Origin: CAVVFX01 sp963747535 | Lineage (GTDB): Bacteria; Acidobacteriota; Terriglobia; Bryobacterales; Bryobacteraceae | Reading direction: 5' to 3' | NCBI GenBank assembly: GCA_963747535.1 | Contig: CAVVFX010000006.1 | Location: 1,116,001-1,180,000, forward strand | DNA: 64,000 nt | Translations under genes and position numbers: made by a program | Notes under the pieces: model-generated | The model's database searches: none | Told to the model about the DNA's origin: nothing | The model's input: only the letters and a program-made list of their open reading frames with translations | Shown: positions 1-8,495 of the stretch, one piece after another | Layout of the letters: each line of letters starts with the position of its first letter | How positions within the stretch are numbered: position 1 is the stretch's first letter

Positions 1-1
1 G

Positions 2-124
2 GCGTCCGCGGTCGCCGAGACTGCGATTGCGGAGGGACTGGCCGGAGTGAAATTCACCGACATCGTTCAACAGGTGCAGGATGCCATGTGGCAGCCGGAG
101 TATTGCCGGCTCGAGGCGATCTGA
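2..124 (+). CDS. C-terminal fragment of an unidentified enzyme, possibly malic enzyme
   Basis: The left edge cuts this gene; 40 C-terminal residues remain in one open frame ending in TGA at 122-124. The fragment runs A-S-A-V-A-E-T-A-I-A-E-G and ends around M-W-Q-P-E-Y. A short helix with a V-A-x-x-A core followed by an M-W-x-P-x-Y tail resembles the extreme C-terminus of bacterial malic enzymes, which often end in a W/Y-x-P-x-Y motif. That is a weak inference from a short segment. The stop overlaps the ATG of the downstream VWA relic (TGATG), so the two may once have been translationally coupled. Confidence 0.4.
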   Translation, partial: ASAVAETAIAEGLAGVKFTDIVQQVQDAMWQPEYCRLEAI

Positions 125-475
125 TGATTCCCCTCCGTGGGGCAGACCGTCGTTTCTTGTGGTCTGCCGCCTTTCTTGGGCTCCTCCTCTTCGGTTTGGT
201 GCATAATGCGGAGCCTCAGTCGCCACCGTCGTCCGACGATTTCAAACTCTCCGTGAGCGTCGATCTGGTAGAGTTGCAAGCCACGGTGCAAACCCCAAAG
301 GCGGCTATGTCCCGGACCTGCGCGAGCAGGATTTCGAGGTATATGAAGAGGGCGTTCGGCAATCCATCCGGGTGTTCCGGCACGAGGACGTTCCGGTTAC
401 TGCGGGACAAGTGATCGACCACAGCGGAAGCATGCGTCCAAAGCTTCCGCACGTGACCGCGGCAGTTTATCTGTG
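124..475 (+). pseudogene. Decayed VWFA-related (acidobacterial type) secreted protein
   Basis: The ATG at 124 opens a signal-peptide-like segment and then the frame K-L-S-V-S-V-D-L-V-E-L-Q-A-T-V, the start of the acidobacterial VWFA-related family. Near 295-303 the homology jumps to another frame, which reads G-G-Y-V-P-D-L-R-E-Q-D-F-E-V-Y-E-E-G-V-R and continues to V-I-D-H-S-G-S-M, an intact DxSGS MIDAS start. It loses similarity at about 470, after only about 110 of the usual roughly 300 residues. One frameshift plus 3' truncation make it a relic. Known family members are secreted von Willebrand factor A proteins of unknown role. The first codons overlap a dispersed palindromic repeat (141-168). 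Confidence 0.75.
141..168. repeat. Palindromic dispersed repeat, copy 1
   Basis: GGCAGACC (141-148) and GGTCTGCC (161-168) form perfect 8-bp arms around a 12-nt loop. A second copy with the same arm length and loop length lies at 48746-48773. Here the element sits inside the predicted signal-peptide coding region of the VWA relic. Confidence 0.6.
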
Positions 476-527
476 TGGTCTCCGCATTCCTCCTGGGGTC
501 TCCGGGCTCACTCTGTTGTCAGACGTC

Positions 528-863
528 TCAGCGCTCTTTATCCATGCGAATTTCCTTCAGCATCGAAGCCGTCTGTGAAAGCTGCGAATGGAAATATCTT
601 TTAAGAATGTCCAGCACTTCAATCAGCGCCGGGTCCCGCAGCGAATAGAACATCTGGTTGCCTTCCTTCCGGCTGACCACGATCTGCTTACTCCGCAGCA
701 CCGCAAAATGCTGCGATGCGTTGGCCTGCTCCAGGCCGAGTTGCTCGATCAGCCGCCCTGCCGGAAGCTCGCCTTTACGCAACATCTCCACAATGGCAAT
801 ACGCGTAGGATGCCCGAGCGCCTGAAAAATCTCGGCTTTGAATTGCCGCAGTTCCTGGCTCAT
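528..863 (-). CDS. ArsR-family winged-helix transcriptional regulator
   Basis: This 111-residue protein has the ArsR/SmtB fold signature: F-Q-A-L-G-H-P-T-R at residues 13-21, and a recognition-helix region with A-N-A-S-Q-H-F-A-V-L-R, then a wing R-K-E-G-N-Q-M-F-Y. It contains no cysteine at all, and the classical metal box ELCVCDL is replaced by E-L-P-A-G-R-L, so metal or thiol sensing through Cys is excluded. It is the last gene of the hydrogenase-like operon and its ATG overlaps the stop of the small-subunit gene by 4 nt. It probably represses this operon through the inverted repeat at 8496-8511; that link is inference. The effector is unknown. Confidence 0.88.
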   Translation of the reverse strand: MSQELRQFKAEIFQALGHPTRIAIVEMLRKGELPAGRLIEQLGLEQANASQHFAVLRSKQIVVSRKEGNQMFYSLRDPALIEVLDILKRYFHSQLSQTASMLKEIRMDKER

Positions 864-1699
864 TGCGGTAGGCCTTTCTGCTCCATTCTTCCGACGGCCA
901 GCAGAATCCCGTGGAGCAAAGCTTGCGGGCGCGGAGGACAGCCGGGAATGTACACATCGACCGGAATCACCTGGTCCACGCCGCCGAGCGTCGCGTAGTT
1001 ACCCTGGGGGCCCCGGCTGAAAATTCCACCGCTGATCCCGCAGGCCCCCACCGCGACCACTACCTTGGGATCGGGCGTAGCGCGCCACGTCTTGAGCAGC
1101 GCGAGTTCCATGTTCCGCGTTACCGGACCGGTCACCAGCAGCATGTCGGCATGGCGCGGTGAAGCCACAAAGTGAATACCTAGACGTTCCACATCGTAAA
1201 CCGGATTATTCAATGCCGTGATTTCGACTTCGCAGCCGTTGCACGAGCCCGCGTCCACTTCGCGGATCGCCAGCGAGCGCCCCAGCACCTGGTGAATCCG
1301 GCTCTTCACCTGTTGCTCGAGATCGCTCCGTTCCACCTTTTCCAATTCCATCTGCGAGCCGTCGGCACTGGGCCGGTACTCAGCCGTCACCACCAGGTCG
1401 GCGCGATGGCATGCAGCGAGCTCGAACTGCCGCGTCATCCGGATCGAAGGGTCAGCTTCCGCGCACTGCCCGCAGTAAATGCAGAGCCCGTAGTCGACCG
1501 TCACGCGCCCCATTTCCTCGCTCGACTCGACTGAGATGGCCCCGGTGGGACACGCTTCTTCTGCCGCAGTCGGATCGCTCCAGCCGGCGAAGTCGAAGCG
1601 CGGCGCGCCGCGGTAACGCAGGGACACCGCTGCCGGTGTATCCGGATAGCCGATGGTCACTATGCCGGTCTGCGCAGTCTTCTTGAGAATCTTGAACAT
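860..1699 (-). CDS. Ferredoxin-fused small subunit of an Ehr-type (group 4 hydrogenase-related) complex, NuoB/HycG-like
   Basis: 279 residues in two parts. Residues 30-90 are a bacterial ferredoxin-like domain. The first half keeps only C50 of C-P, with W40, P43 and A46 where the other cysteines of motif I should be. The second half has C73, C76 and C79, but D83 replaces the fourth cysteine. These four remaining cysteines are exactly the set that binds one [4Fe-4S] cluster, so one cluster is kept and one lost. Residues 145-270 are NuoB/HycG-like with all N2-cluster ligands: C153-x2-C156, C220 in G-A-C-G-I-S-G-G, and C254 in P-G-C-P-P-R-P. It should carry electrons at the membrane arm of the complex. 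The gene starts 2 nt after the large-subunit stop. Confidence 0.88.
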   Translation of the reverse strand: MFKILKKTAQTGIVTIGYPDTPAAVSLRYRGAPRFDFAGWSDPTAAEEACPTGAISVESSEEMGRVTVDYGLCIYCGQCAEADPSIRMTRQFELAACHRADLVVTAEYRPSADGSQMELEKVERSDLEQQVKSRIHQVLGRSLAIREVDAGSCNGCEVEITALNNPVYDVERLGIHFVASPRHADMLLVTGPVTRNMELALLKTWRATPDPKVVVAVGACGISGGIFSRGPQGNYATLGGVDQVIPVDVYIPGCPPRPQALLHGILLAVGRMEQKGLPQ

Positions 1700-1701
1700 G
1701 A

Positions 1702-3279
1702 TTAGCGATCCGTCCCTGAATAGGAGAGATTGAAGCTTTTGTTGATGACCGGGAAGTCAGGCACGATGTTCCCCTGCACCGCCTCCACGATCGCCGGCCA
1801 GTTGTTGAGCGACGGGTCTTTGATCTTGCATCGCTCCAGAGTGTGGTTCGGGCCGGTGCGAATCCAATGAAGAATCTCTCCGCGCCAGCCCTCCACCGCG
1901 CCGAGCGCACAGCGGTCCGGCGGAATCGGCGGTATTGCCACGCGCCTCACACCGGGCGCAAGCTGCGACTCAATCGCCCGAATGACAACCAGCGATTGTC
2001 GGATTTCATCCACCCTTACCTGCATCCGGCGCAGCACGTCGCCTTCCTCATACACCGGCACGTCCAAAGAGACCAGGTTGTAGGCTGCGTAGGGGTGATC
2101 GCGCCGCACATCCCGGTCCACACCCGACGCGCGCCCCGCCACGCCGACGATTCCCAGATCGCGAGCCTTATCCGGACGAAGGATCCCCGTGCGGGTGAGC
2201 CGGTCGCGCGTGGAATCCGAGCTCTCGATCAACCGCATCAGGCTCGCGAATTCCCGCTCGAAGATTTCGAGTACACGTAGCGCTTCCGCGAACTGCTCCG
2301 TCGTCGAGTCCTGGCGAACTCCGCCCGGACACACGATGCCGCGCAGCAGCCGGCTGCCGGTCAATTCCTCGTTTATCGAAAGAATCATCTCGCGGAGACG
2401 GGAGGCATGGGCGTTGGCGATTCCGAAGCCGACATCCATGACGATGGCGCCGATATCGGCAACGTGGTTGTAGAGGCGCTCCAGTTCCAGAAGAATTGTC
2501 CGGATGCATCTGGCGCGCGCGGGGATCTCCACGCCGGCGGCCTGTTCGACGGCCTGGCAGAAAGCCGTGCCATGCGAAAAACCCGAGTCTCCGGAAATGC
2601 TTTCGGCGAGGTACACGGCGCGGTGCAGCGGTAACTGCTCGAAGAGTTTCTCCGTAGCCTTGTGGGTAAAGAACATCCGCAGTTGCAGGTAGAGGATCGG
2701 CTCGCCGGCGACCGCAAAGTTGAAATGTCCCGGCTCGATGATGCCTGCGTGAACCGGGCCCACGGGAATCTGAAACACGCCTTCCCCGAGCGTCGGACGA
2801 AAGACATGCTGCTCGCCTTCAAACGGAGGCAGCACCGTGTCGATGGGAAAGTCCTTGCGCAGCGGATGCACTTCGGGCCAGTTGTCATGCAGGGCGACGC
2901 GCCGTGGATTGGGATGCCCCTCAGCGGCCAGCCCGAACCAATCCTGGATCTCGCGCTCCTGCCAGTTCAGCGCCGGAATCTCTGCCGCGAGCGAAGGGAA
3001 ACTGAGGTCCGTGGTCGATACGGGAGCGCGCGCCAGCAAATAACGCGAGTCTGAGGGGTGCTCATAGACGTAGTAAATGTTGTAGCGATCTTCCGTTGCC
3101 GTGCGATCCTCGGCAAAGACCGCCGCAACCCGGCAGCCACTTTCCGCCAGCAACCCCGTGAGTGGGCGCGGATCCGACGAAGGCAGGTCCACGTAAATCT
3201 GCGTGCCGCGGTCCACCCAGCCCCCGAAGAGGAGCGCACCGCTCAGACGGATGTCATCGAATGTCGTAGAGGGGCTCAT
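1702..3279 (-). CDS. Large subunit of an Ehr-type complex (NuoC-NuoD/HycE-like) lacking the Ni-Fe site
   Basis: 525 residues. Residues 1-150 are a 30-kDa NuoC-like domain, ending with H-P-L-R-K-D-F-P. Residues 160-525 are a 49-kDa/hydrogenase large-subunit domain with V-G-P-V-H-A-G-I-I-E-P-G-H-F. In true [NiFe] hydrogenases the N-terminal motif is R-I-C-G-x-C; here it reads S-I-S-G-D-S (227-232). The C-terminal D-P-C-x-x-C motif is replaced by N-L-S-Y-S-G-T-D-R (517-525). All four Ni-Fe ligands are therefore missing and hydrogenase activity is not expected. This matches the energy-converting-hydrogenase-related class described between complex I and group 4 hydrogenases. Its ATG overlaps the stop of the HyfF-like gene (ATGA). 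The electron donor and acceptor cannot be read from the sequence. Confidence 0.88.
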   Translation of the reverse strand: MSPSTTFDDIRLSGALLFGGWVDRGTQIYVDLPSSDPRPLTGLLAESGCRVAAVFAEDRTATEDRYNIYYVYEHPSDSRYLLARAPVSTTDLSFPSLAAEIPALNWQEREIQDWFGLAAEGHPNPRRVALHDNWPEVHPLRKDFPIDTVLPPFEGEQHVFRPTLGEGVFQIPVGPVHAGIIEPGHFNFAVAGEPILYLQLRMFFTHKATEKLFEQLPLHRAVYLAESISGDSGFSHGTAFCQAVEQAAGVEIPARARCIRTILLELERLYNHVADIGAIVMDVGFGIANAHASRLREMILSINEELTGSRLLRGIVCPGGVRQDSTTEQFAEALRVLEIFEREFASLMRLIESSDSTRDRLTRTGILRPDKARDLGIVGVAGRASGVDRDVRRDHPYAAYNLVSLDVPVYEEGDVLRRMQVRVDEIRQSLVVIRAIESQLAPGVRRVAIPPIPPDRCALGAVEGWRGEILHWIRTGPNHTLERCKIKDPSLNNWPAIVEAVQGNIVPDFPVINKSFNLSYSGTDR

Positions 3280-4784
3280 GGATTCACCACCAGGATTTGT
3301 GCGGCCTGTTCTACCAACGTGTAGAGTGTCCCCGGCAGCCAGAGGCTCAATACCATCACCACCGCCGCGAGGCCGATGACCGGATAGGTCTTCCAGTGGG
3401 AGAAATCACCGCGCGGGACGCCCGCCGGCGGTCCGAAGACAAGTTGCGAAATATGGTAGAAGAATCCGCAGAAGATGGCGACCACCAGCGCGACATAGAG
3501 GATGGACGCTCCGGTTTGTTGTGATGCAAAGCCGGCGCGGAGAACCGTGAACTCGCTCTGGAACATGCTGAACGGCGGCGTCCCGGTCACCGCCAGCGCT
3601 GCCAGCAGGAACATGGAAGCGCTCACCGGCAACACGTGGAGCAGACCGCCCGTGTCTTTTCTGAGCGAATCGTTTCCCATATGCTGCTGGGCGTTGCCGG
3701 CGCAGAAGAACAGCAGCGGCTTGGTGACCGAATGAAAGGTCATGTGAAGCAGCATGCCCAGCGGTCCGAGCACTCCGCCGAAGCCCAGGCTCAGAACCAT
3801 GATGCCGACGTTGTCGATACTCGAATAGGCCAGCAACCTGCGGTGATTTCGCTGCACCAGGATAAACGGCACCGCGATCCCGATCGAGAGCAGGCCGAAG
3901 AGAATCAACAACCCGGAGGCGAACGACGCTCCCAGGCATCGCGAGGTCAGAACATAGAATCGGGCCAGCGCATACAGCGCGCAATTCAATTGTGCCGTGG
4001 CCATCAGGACGGCCACGGGAACCGGAGCTTCGCTATAAGCGTCGGGCTTCCAGGTATGCATCGGCGCCAGTCCCGCCTTGGTGCCGAAGCCCAACAGCAC
4101 CAGAATAAACGCGAGCCTCATGGCCGGCTTGTCGAATTGCGCAGCTTTCGCGACCAGCACGGACCAGTTCAACGCGCTCAGGCTGTCGCTGCCCAGCACA
4201 TGATGCGCGGAATAGTAAGTCAGCACGGTCCCGAACAGCGCCATCGAGAGGCCCACGCCTCCTAAGATGGCGTACTTCCAGGCGGCTTCGAGAGAAGTCG
4301 GACGGGCGTAAAACGTCACCAGAAAAATCGAGGCCAGCGTAGTGCCTTCCACCGCGACCCACATCACTCCCAGGTTGTTGGACACCGCGACCATAAACAT
4401 GCAGAACGCGAACAGCGGGGCCAGCGCGTAGTATTTGCGAAGCCTCGCGCGGTTGCTGCGGGCATCGTTCGACTGGCCGAAAAGGCGATCCTTCAGGGCA
4501 AACTTTTCGTCGTGACGGAAGTAGCCCACGGCGTAGGGGGCGGTCACCAGGTAGACGAACGCGGTCAACAACACGAGCAGCGCGCTGAGCGGATCGGCAT
4601 AGAGAAAATCATCGCCCCAGGACGCTTTTCCGCGAAGCAAAACTTCGGCCGTGACCCAAAGCGCCGCAATGAACGACTCCACCGCGGTCAGCAGATACAC
4701 GATCTCCATCCTGCGCGGACTGGTCATCACGGCGGTGACGAGACTGCCGATGAGCGGGATAGCAAGTAAGGCGAGAATTGACAT
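3276..4784 (-). CDS. HyfF-like antiporter-type membrane subunit (NuoL/M/N family)
   Basis: 502 residues, almost wholly hydrophobic, with about 14 predicted membrane helices. Family hallmarks are G-F-G-T-K-A-G-L-A-P-M-H-T-W with the conserved mid-membrane lysine, followed by S-E-A-P-V-P, and L-L-A-Y-S-S-I-D-N-V-G-I. This is the proton or sodium translocating fold shared by HyfF, MrpD and NuoN. The frame is open upstream to 4976, but that part only shadows the HyfE-like gene. The ATG at 4784 is preceded by GAGGA at a suitable distance and gives the normal hydrophobic N-terminus M-S-I-L-A-L-L. It begins 8 nt after the HyfE-like stop and overlaps the large-subunit start by 4 nt. Confidence 0.88.
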   Translation of the reverse strand: MSILALLAIPLIGSLVTAVMTSPRRMEIVYLLTAVESFIAALWVTAEVLLRGKASWGDDFLYADPLSALLVLLTAFVYLVTAPYAVGYFRHDEKFALKDRLFGQSNDARSNRARLRKYYALAPLFAFCMFMVAVSNNLGVMWVAVEGTTLASIFLVTFYARPTSLEAAWKYAILGGVGLSMALFGTVLTYYSAHHVLGSDSLSALNWSVLVAKAAQFDKPAMRLAFILVLLGFGTKAGLAPMHTWKPDAYSEAPVPVAVLMATAQLNCALYALARFYVLTSRCLGASFASGLLILFGLLSIGIAVPFILVQRNHRRLLAYSSIDNVGIMVLSLGFGGVLGPLGMLLHMTFHSVTKPLLFFCAGNAQQHMGNDSLRKDTGGLLHVLPVSASMFLLAALAVTGTPPFSMFQSEFTVLRAGFASQQTGASILYVALVVAIFCGFFYHISQLVFGPPAGVPRGDFSHWKTYPVIGLAAVVMVLSLWLPGTLYTLVEQAAQILVVNP

Positions 4785-4792
4785 CCGTCGAG

Positions 4793-5479
4793 TTATCCTC
4801 TGAGGCGGCTCAGCCGGCTGACGTCCATGGAATCGAACGTCTCGCGAATCCTGAAAATCAGGATGGCCAGCAACAAGGCCGCCACCAGCACGTCGAAGAA
4901 AATACCAATCTCCACGATCAGCGGCATCCCGTAGGTCAACGAGATTGCAGCGAGCAGAATACCGTTCTCCAGGCACAGCAGAGCCAGTACCTGGGTTAGT
5001 GCCTTGCGCCGGTTCAGCATCATGAAAAAGCCAATCAGGAACACCGCAATCGCGACGGCCAGGGTGTTGTGGCCCAGCGTGGCCGGCCCCGTGTACTCGT
5101 CGGGGCGATGGAAAGATTCGGCTACGACGTAGGCGAGCAGCGTCAAAAGACCTGCCGTGATGACGGAGATCGGAACGTTCACCAACGGCTCAATTTCCTG
5201 GCGCATCTCGATCTTGTTGGCCAGCCGTTCCAGAATGAGCGGTAGAGCGATGGCTTTGAATACCAGCGTCATAGCGGCCGCGATGTAGATGTGCGGCGCG
5301 TGGTTGAAGTGCGCGATAGTGAAGCCGATGCAGGCCAGCAGAAATGACTGCACTCCGAACGCGCGGATGTTGGTCACCACGCCGCGCTGCGCCACCATCA
5401 TGATCTGCAGCACCAGCACCAGCGCTGCCATCAGGGTGATCATCTTATTGCCGACTAACGGATCTTGCCAGATGCTCAT
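4793..5479 (-). CDS. HyfE-like membrane subunit (hydrogenase-4 component E)
   Basis: 228 residues with about seven hydrophobic helices. The C-terminal half resembles NuoK: a pair of helices containing acidic residues, including L-C-L-E-N-G-I-L near residue 172. This follows the HyfE pattern, in which a NuoK-like unit is extended N-terminally by additional helices. It should sit in the membrane arm between the HyfC-like and antiporter-like subunits and help relay protons. It lies 7 nt downstream of the HyfC-like gene in the same operon. No alternative function is suggested by sequence or context. Confidence 0.85.
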   Translation of the reverse strand: MSIWQDPLVGNKMITLMAALVLVLQIMMVAQRGVVTNIRAFGVQSFLLACIGFTIAHFNHAPHIYIAAAMTLVFKAIALPLILERLANKIEMRQEIEPLVNVPISVITAGLLTLLAYVVAESFHRPDEYTGPATLGHNTLAVAIAVFLIGFFMMLNRRKALTQVLALLCLENGILLAAISLTYGMPLIVEIGIFFDVLVAALLLAILIFRIRETFDSMDVSRLSRLRG

Positions 5480-5486
5480 ATGGTTT

Positions 5487-6428
5487 TCAAAACAGAAACG
5501 TTGAAATCAGCGCCAGCGCACTCAAGACAAATGCGACGGCGAGGAGTTCGGGAACCCGGAACAGGCGCAGCTTGGCGTTAGCCGTCTCTACCAGCGCGAC
5601 CACTACGGCTAGAGCCAGAAGTTTCGAGACAAATACAATCGAACTCAAAATTAAAGGCGCCGGCGACCATCCGTTACTCAATCCGAACGGGAAGAACACG
5701 TTGACCAACAATGTCATCAGGACCAGTTGCTTCATGGCCGCGCTCCATTCGATCAGCGCGAGATAGGGTCCCGAATACTCCAGGATCATGGCCTCGTGGA
5801 TCATGGTCAGCTCGAGGTGCGTGGCGGGATTGTCCACCGGGATGCGCCCGGTCTCGGCGATCAGCACGATGAACAGAGCTGCGAATGCGAGCATTTGCTG
5901 GGGCGCCAGGAAGCGCCAGCTTTGTCCCAGCGCCGCTTGAGCGACGAAACTGAGATTCGTGGACCCCGCGCCGATCGCTACCGTGAACACGGCCAGCATG
6001 AGGGCCGGTTCGGCTATAGCCGAAATGGTCATCTCGCGGCTGCTGCCCAGGCCGCCGAAGGAACTCCCGGTGTCCAGTCCGCCGAGCGCCAGAAAGAAGC
6101 GTCCCAAGGCCAGCAGATAGACTACTGCCAGCACGCCGCCGAAAAGACTCAAGGGGGCCTGCGCGGAGATCGCGGGGATCAGCAGTCCGGCGAGAAGCGT
6201 GGTCGCGAACAGCACGAAGGGAGTCGCGGAAAATATCCACGAAGCAGTTTCGGGAATCACCATACCCTTCTGAGCCAGCTTATAAAGGTCGCGATACGGC
6301 TGCCAGACCGGGGGGCCGCGCCGGGTTTGCAGACGCGCTTTCAGCGTCCTGCCGAAGCCGATAATGAAGGGCGAAAGGAGCAGAACCACTGCGATCTGCA
6401 GGATGGTTTCGACGATAGCAGCGATCAT
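5487..6428 (-). CDS. HyfC/HycD/NuoH-like membrane anchor subunit
   Basis: 313 residues and about eight membrane helices. Early in the protein R-R-G-P-P-V-W-Q-P-Y-R-D-L-Y-K-L is the typical cytoplasmic loop that contacts the peripheral arm. Later E-T-G-R-I-P-V-D-N-P-A-T-H-L-E-L-T-M-I-H and E-Y-S-G-P-Y are the NuoH/HycD signature with charged residues of the quinone-site-like cavity. The frame extends upstream to 6533 but that segment lies inside the HyfB-like gene. The ATG at 6428 forms an ATGA overlap with the upstream stop, showing translational coupling. It links the small and large subunits to the antiporter-like subunits. Confidence 0.88.
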   Translation of the reverse strand: MIAAIVETILQIAVVLLLSPFIIGFGRTLKARLQTRRGPPVWQPYRDLYKLAQKGMVIPETASWIFSATPFVLFATTLLAGLLIPAISAQAPLSLFGGVLAVVYLLALGRFFLALGGLDTGSSFGGLGSSREMTISAIAEPALMLAVFTVAIGAGSTNLSFVAQAALGQSWRFLAPQQMLAFAALFIVLIAETGRIPVDNPATHLELTMIHEAMILEYSGPYLALIEWSAAMKQLVLMTLLVNVFFPFGLSNGWSPAPLILSSIVFVSKLLALAVVVALVETANAKLRLFRVPELLAVAFVLSALALISTFLF

Positions 6429-8482
6429 CCGCGCGCTCCAAACAGCAGCAACAAAATCAGCGTCACAAAGACGTACGCGAGGTAAAGATGAATGCTGCCG
6501 CTCTGCAACCAGCGCATCTTCACTGCGGCCCACAGGATGCCGTGGCTTAAGGGACGGTAAATGCGCTTCTCAAAAGTGGATTCAATCTCCGACTCGAAGT
6601 GAATCGCCTTGGGATAGTACGGTGAGACTTCGTACTCCGCCTGGATCTCCCGGCGGGGACGGAAGAGCGCCGCGAAAATCATGCGGAGCGGTTTGGAGAA
6701 GGCCGTTGCCGTATACTCGTTCTCTGCGGTCAGTCCCGGCAAACCGCAGTCCCACGCGGGACCGCTGACGTTGCGTGACGCGGATTTTCTGCCCAGGATG
6801 TACCAGAGCAGTAAAGGGAGGGTTCCCAACGCCGCCAGCAGCAGCCCGATCGCAGCGGTAGAGACGCTGCCGGAGTGGACCGCGCCCGGCGTGAGCAGAA
6901 AACCGTTGCCGGCGATCAGGTCTTTAGTCACGTCCGCTCCAAATGCCTGCTGCGTGATGGGCGCGAAGATGGGCAAAAACCACGTCGCGCCTAACCCGAG
7001 CACCACGCACGCCACTGCCAGGATAGCCATTCCGACGCGCATCGGGAGCGGCACTTCCTCCGCGCGTCCGGCCTCTTCACTGCGCGGCAGCGCGAGAAAC
7101 GTAATGCCGAAGGCCTTCACGAAGCAGGCCGCAGCGAGAGCCGCGGTTAGGGCCAACAGTGCGCCGGCAATCGGGAAGCCGACGCGGGTCAGGTCCGACG
7201 TCGCGCCGAACCCCGCAAGTAGAGCCTGATAGGTTAGCCATTCGCTGACGAAACCGTTCAGGGGTGGAAGGCCTGAAATGGCGACCGCGCCGATCAGAAA
7301 GAACAAAGCCGTGGAGGGCATGCGCCGGATCAGGCCGCCCATCCGCTCCATGTTTCGCGTGCCCGTCGCCTGCACCACGCCGCCTGCTCCGAGAAACAGG
7401 AGGCACTTGAAGATGGCGTGATTCAGCGTATGCAGCAGCCCGGCGACCAGCGCCAGTGCGGCGAGTTGCGGATGTCCGTAGGAACGAAAGAGCAGAGCCG
7501 AACCGAAGCCCATGAGGATGATCCCGATATTCTCAATGCTGTGGTACGCCAGCAGTCGCTTGAGGTCGTGCTCCATCAGGGCGTAGAGAACACCCAGCAG
7601 TGCCGAGATGACGCCGATGGTCAAGACCAGCATCCCCGCCCACGGCGGCAGTTCGCCATAAAAAGTGAAGAACACCCGTGCCATCCCGTAGATGCCTGCT
7701 TTGATGACGATCCCGGACATCAGCGCGGAGACGTTGCTGGGCGCTACGGGATGTGCCGCGGGCAGCCATATGTGCAGCGGGATGATGCCGGCCTTCACGC
7801 CGAAGCCCAGGAACAGCAGCACGAACGCAAATCCTCCGAGGGCCGGTGAGAGACTCGGACTCGCGTTATGCCCCACGCTATGCAAAGCCGCGAACTCCAG
7901 ACTGCCGGCGGCCGTTGCGAGGATCATGAAACCGATGTACAGCATCCCGGTCCCGGCGCGCGACATCAGCAGGTACAGCAAGCCGCCCTGCCGCGCCTCG
8001 GCAGCCTCATGATCGAAAGCCACCAGGAAGTACGACGCCACCACCATCAACTCCCAGGCAATCAGGAAGAACACAATGTTCGAAGCTGTGAACACCAGCG
8101 TGAGGGAGAGCAGCAACAGATTCAGCCAGGCGCAGAACAATCCCGGCTTTTTGCCGGCGGGACCGTGCGTGACGTAGCCGGCGGAATAAACCGCAACGCA
8201 GGCTGCGAGGAGCGACAACGTCAGATTGAAGTAAGCCGAGAGTGGATCCAGGCAAACGCTGTAGGTCAAGTAGGGCACGCCCGACGGTAAGCTCCAGGAG
8301 AAATCGCCCTTCGACAATAAAGCGCCTAACGACGCGCTGAACTCGAACAGCGCTCCCAGCAGCGCAAGCGAGCAGAGCAGATTGGTGAGCCTGGTCCGCG
8401 AGAAATGTCCCGCCAGAGCGGCGGCGATTCCCGCGGCGTAGGCCAGCAGGCCGGCTGCGTACAGGGCATGGATCAGCGACAC
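6425..8482 (-). CDS. HyfB-like antiporter-type membrane subunit (NuoL-related), first gene of the Ehr-type operon
   Basis: 685 residues with about 16 hydrophobic helices. It contains W-E-L-M-V-V-A-S-Y-F-L-V, G-F-G-V-K-A-G-I-I-P-L-H-I-W-L-P with the conserved lysine, and L-L-A-Y-H-S-I-E-N-I-G-I. The soluble-looking C-terminal stretch with Y-P-K-A-I-H-F-E-S-E-I-E is characteristic of HyfB/HycC rather than NuoL. It is the promoter-proximal gene of the order B-C-E-F-large-small-arsR. A perfect inverted repeat starts 14 nt upstream of its ATG (8496-8511) and is the likely regulator site. The complex is expected to translocate ions across the cytoplasmic membrane. Confidence 0.88.
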   Translation of the reverse strand: MSLIHALYAAGLLAYAAGIAAALAGHFSRTRLTNLLCSLALLGALFEFSASLGALLSKGDFSWSLPSGVPYLTYSVCLDPLSAYFNLTLSLLAACVAVYSAGYVTHGPAGKKPGLFCAWLNLLLLSLTLVFTASNIVFFLIAWELMVVASYFLVAFDHEAAEARQGGLLYLLMSRAGTGMLYIGFMILATAAGSLEFAALHSVGHNASPSLSPALGGFAFVLLFLGFGVKAGIIPLHIWLPAAHPVAPSNVSALMSGIVIKAGIYGMARVFFTFYGELPPWAGMLVLTIGVISALLGVLYALMEHDLKRLLAYHSIENIGIILMGFGSALLFRSYGHPQLAALALVAGLLHTLNHAIFKCLLFLGAGGVVQATGTRNMERMGGLIRRMPSTALFFLIGAVAISGLPPLNGFVSEWLTYQALLAGFGATSDLTRVGFPIAGALLALTAALAAACFVKAFGITFLALPRSEEAGRAEEVPLPMRVGMAILAVACVVLGLGATWFLPIFAPITQQAFGADVTKDLIAGNGFLLTPGAVHSGSVSTAAIGLLLAALGTLPLLLWYILGRKSASRNVSGPAWDCGLPGLTAENEYTATAFSKPLRMIFAALFRPRREIQAEYEVSPYYPKAIHFESEIESTFEKRIYRPLSHGILWAAVKMRWLQSGSIHLYLAYVFVTLILLLLFGARG

Positions 8483-8495
8483 GTTCTTACAGTAT

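Noticed and set aside
4785..4976. Longer start for the HyfF-like gene
   Set aside because: That segment overlaps the HyfE-like gene in another frame; the ATG at 4784 has a ribosome site and the expected N-terminus.
860..8482. Canonical complex I or active [NiFe] hydrogenase
   Set aside because: NuoE, F and G are missing and the order is hydrogenase-4-like, while all four Ni-Fe cysteines are absent.
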